64,000 bases of DNA. Source: Serinus canaria. Taxonomy: Eukaryota; Chordata; Aves; Passeriformes; Fringillidae. The DNA lies in the NCBI RefSeq assembly GCF_022539315.1, contig NC_066316.1, positions 104,278,179-104,342,178 on the forward strand. The letters are read 5' to 3'. Below are positions 61,236 to 64,000 of the stretch, piece by piece. The notes beneath the pieces were generated by a model that did no database searches, had not been told where the DNA came from, and saw nothing but the letters and a program-made list of their open reading frames with translations. How positions within the stretch are numbered: the stretch's first letter is position 1; the number at the start of each line of letters is the position of its first letter. The position numbers and the translations under genes are program-made.

Positions 61236-63755
61236 CTGATAGCTGATATCTCAGTTATCTCTGATGACTCTCCAGTGGTGAACCACATCTGGAGAGGTTA
61301 ACTGTCCTTCTTGGTGTCCACAGAGATATCTGGAGGTTTCAGCTGATGCCAGCACTTCTTTACCTGTCTCAGGGCACCGGCTTTAAGCTGAGAATGTGCT
61401 GCAGACCCTCTGTTAAATGCATGCCAGGAGACCTTCCATCATTAGTTATGTCTTATGACACACTACTCATTTTCTATGCAGTCACTTCTGGTGCTCAAGT
61501 CTGTAACCAGTGTAATCCAGAACAACAACTGCATGTGGAAGCATCTTTGAGAGCCAGGACATAAGGGCACCTCCCAATCCCTGAATTTTGAAAGTAGTCT
61601 TTCCACTATTTGTGTCTTACCATTCACTCAATTTCACTGTGAGCGATGTCTCTCCATGAAATGTGAGCCACAGCTATAAGCCAGATGTCAGTAAAAAAGT
61701 GGATTATCCCTGCTTCAGCGTCCCTTATTGTGATTCAATTTTTGTACATGATGGACACTGCTGTTCAACAAGCAGCACTGTCACTGGTCAGCATTTGATT
61801 TAAAAAAACAATTTGAGGCCATAAGCTGGAAGGGTGCTTGGTCAAGCAATTGATCAGTGGGTAGATGAAACTAGTAATACAAACATGCTGGAAGCTGGGA
61901 GTAGCACCAGGAAAGAAGATGTATATTTGGTGTCAGTGATCTTGATTTGCATGGGTACATAAAGAAAGCTGTTTCTGAAATAGAGATTAAAGGTGCTGAG
62001 AGAAAAGAGATTAAAGGTTTGAGAAAAATAAAATTCATTTTTAAAAGAAAAGGGACTATTTGTGTGTATGATTATTTTTAGAAGTTTAATCTGGCAATAA
62101 AAAATATAGTATTTGGCTTGTCAGCATTTGAGCTCAAAATTCTCTTTAAGGATTCAGGAACAAAATCTCACATGAACGAGTGCAGCTTCTTCTTGGGGGA
62201 GGAGTTGTTTTTTCAGTTGTTTTAACAGGCAATATGCAATATCAGAGCAAATCTCCAGAGGTCAATAGAGTTTGCTGTAGTTATCAGGAGAAAATAGGCT
62301 TCATGGTGAGCAGAGAAAACACAGTTTTTTTAATATCCACTGTACTGTTTAATGTTTGATAAAGATTCTGTATACATGTTTGTACATACATGTGCACACA
62401 CACATAGACATATGCAAAAATATATGAATAATATACTTCAAACAGAAATATTTCCTTCATGCAAAATTTTCCAGTATATTTTGGAAAGCTACAAAAGATA
62501 TGGTGGAAAAAAAGAAAAAAGAAAGAATAAAAGGACTTTCATTGGAATAAGGGAAGTTAATTGTAGGATCTTTCAGTTCACACCACCAATGCTGCAAGTT
62601 ATATGGCAAAATCCCATCAGCCTGAGAAATGGTGTCAGGTCCTGACATCACTCAAGCCTGTGACAAACCTCCCTTTGGCTTGCATGAAGCTAAATCTACA
62701 TCCATTATGCTTTTCACATGGCAAAGTACAGCTACTGCAAAATAAGCTTTCAGAGCCCTAGTCCCTTTCCTTTTGATTATCATTTATTTGCTTTACTGTA
62801 TCAGTCTTTAAACAATATGCAACCCTTCATCTCAAAAGAAAAAAAGTTGCATGTTTCTTTAGAATAAATGCATTTTCTTGCAAAAAATGATCAGCAGAGA
62901 GGTTTCTCTGAAACCTAGCACAATATTAAGTAGATAGTGTTTTAGAACATGCAGTAAACCTATTTTCAGAATATTTTGTAGATAGATTCTATTCTTAATA
63001 AATACTAAAAAAATCTGTATTTTTTTCTTACATTGATATTGAAGTGCTTAAATACAATAGTTACAAATACAGGTCTGTTACGTGACTTGCTTTGCTCTTT
63101 TGGCAAAATGTACTAGAGAGGCAAATTTGAGAAGCCAGTCTTTAGTAAATAAAGATTTTTATCGGTTGGAAAATACAATATGGTCAATACTGGTAAAAAA
63201 TAAGTGTATTTCTGAATTGAATACTCAGCATAATTGCAATACCACAGATTTCTCAGGGAAAGCTGGTCCCACACCTGGTGCATTCAGAAGCTGTGGTCAA
63301 ATACTTGAAATTCTCAGCTGGTTTAAGTGGAGGTAATGACCCTGACTTCAACAGATAACTGGCACAGAGGAGAATTTAGTCTGTTAACTTTTTGAAAGCA
63401 GCCATTTTATTTGTTCTTCAGTTCTGAGCATTTATGTTCCAGCTGGTCTCAAAAATCACATAGCTGGAAGTTGTGAAGTCATGCTGGGGGCAGGGAGGAA
63501 AGTGGCAGGAAACTTGGCAGGAAAAGAAGCACTGAAAGCTTGAAGCAGAAACTATGGTAACCTGAATAACTTGCTGGAGGGAGGAAGAGTGCAGCAGGTT
63601 TTGCTGACGGCACTTGGGGAACAAGGGCTTCACCTCAGCAGTGATGTCTTGCAGTGAGAGAAATGATTCTCCTCCTGGATTTGACATGTGTGAGATGGCA
63701 GTGCACAGACCATCCACACACATGCTCTTTGCAGCATCTCAGGGGAAGAATGAGA
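61236..63755. other. No gene recognised
   Basis: Unique AT-rich DNA with short CA-rich runs near 62380-62410. No supported gene. Confidence 0.5.
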
Positions 63756-63761
63756 GGGAAA

Positions 63762-63940
63762 AACTGGAGCAAATCCAGTGTGGGGCTCTGTTAGTCAGGA
63801 GGCATGAGGGGTATTTAAGAGAGGTGTGTGTGTTGAGAGGAGAAGGCTTTGGAGCACCTTCAGAGGTGCATGGTGATAAGGCAAAGTCCAAAACCTGGAA
63901 CACAGGACATTCAGACTAGATATGAGGAATGCATTTGGGG
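63762..63940 (+). mobile_element. CR1 LINE ORF2 C-terminal fragment
   Basis: The block 'ctggagcaaatccagtgtgggg' (LERVQRRA region), then 'gagaggagaaggctttgg' (LEKRRL region) and 'aaacctggaacacaggacattcagactagatatgaggaa' match CR1 ORF2 near its C-terminus. The match ends where a G run and T run begin, so the 3' end is missing or replaced. Confidence 0.7.
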
Positions 63941-64000
63941 GGGGTTCTGTTGTTGGGTTTTTTTTTTTTTTTTTGGTTTTTTTTTTTTTTTTTTTTTTTT
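63937..64000. repeat. G8 run followed by long poly-T to the window edge
   Basis: Eight G, then 'ttctgttgttggg', then T17, GG, T24 up to the last base. Length continues beyond the window. Confidence 0.95.

Noticed and set aside
1..64000. tRNA, rRNA or full-length provirus
   Set aside because: No tRNA box pair, rRNA stretch, or gag/pol/env-like sequence between paired LTRs was seen on either strand; all LTRs are solo.

Overview
The window looks like a stretch of bird genome, most likely a songbird. It is AT-rich and CpG-poor. Its recognisable interspersed repeats are CR1 LINE fragments on both strands and LTRs of avian endogenous retroviruses, both typical of avian DNA. I found no confident protein-coding gene, tRNA, rRNA, CRISPR array or bacterial-type operon. 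The long open frames are either products of low-complexity repeats or unsupported by any domain. The window is best described as intergenic or deep intronic DNA; which of the two cannot be decided from the sequence alone. All repeat names come from my recall of family consensus sequences, not from a search.

Layout. From 1 to 9.6 kb there is mostly unique AT-rich DNA, a CR1 tail at 505-680, and a very large pentanucleotide array at 4876-5630 (TTCCC on +, AAGGG on -). A solo ERVL-like LTR lies at 9662-10189. From 10 to 24 kb the DNA is largely unique, with candidate conserved noncoding stretches, two CR1 fragments (about 18.03-18.22 and 22.30-22.60 kb) and a perfect 45-bp palindrome at 21817-21861. 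A second ERVL-like LTR is at 24003-24583. From 24.6 to 34 kb only short CR1 tails were recognised. From 35.0 to 36.0 kb there is a nested structure: a CR1 3' region split by a young-looking ERVK-type solo LTR (35223-35538, minus strand) that has a perfect 6-bp target duplication. From 37.4 to 39.0 kb lies an ancient 1.5-kb CR1/L3-like element (minus). From about 44.0 to 45.5 kb an old CR1 (plus) is interrupted by a third ERVL-like LTR. The rest, to 64 kb, is mostly unique DNA with CR1 fragments at 46.8, 60.9 and 63.8 kb and a poly-T run at the right edge.

What stands out is structural rather than genic: the AAGGG array with 144 perfect units in eight blocks, the 45-bp palindrome, the two nested insertions that give a relative order of retrotransposition, and a few candidate exons and conserved elements that need comparative data. 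I did not find evidence of a new biological system.
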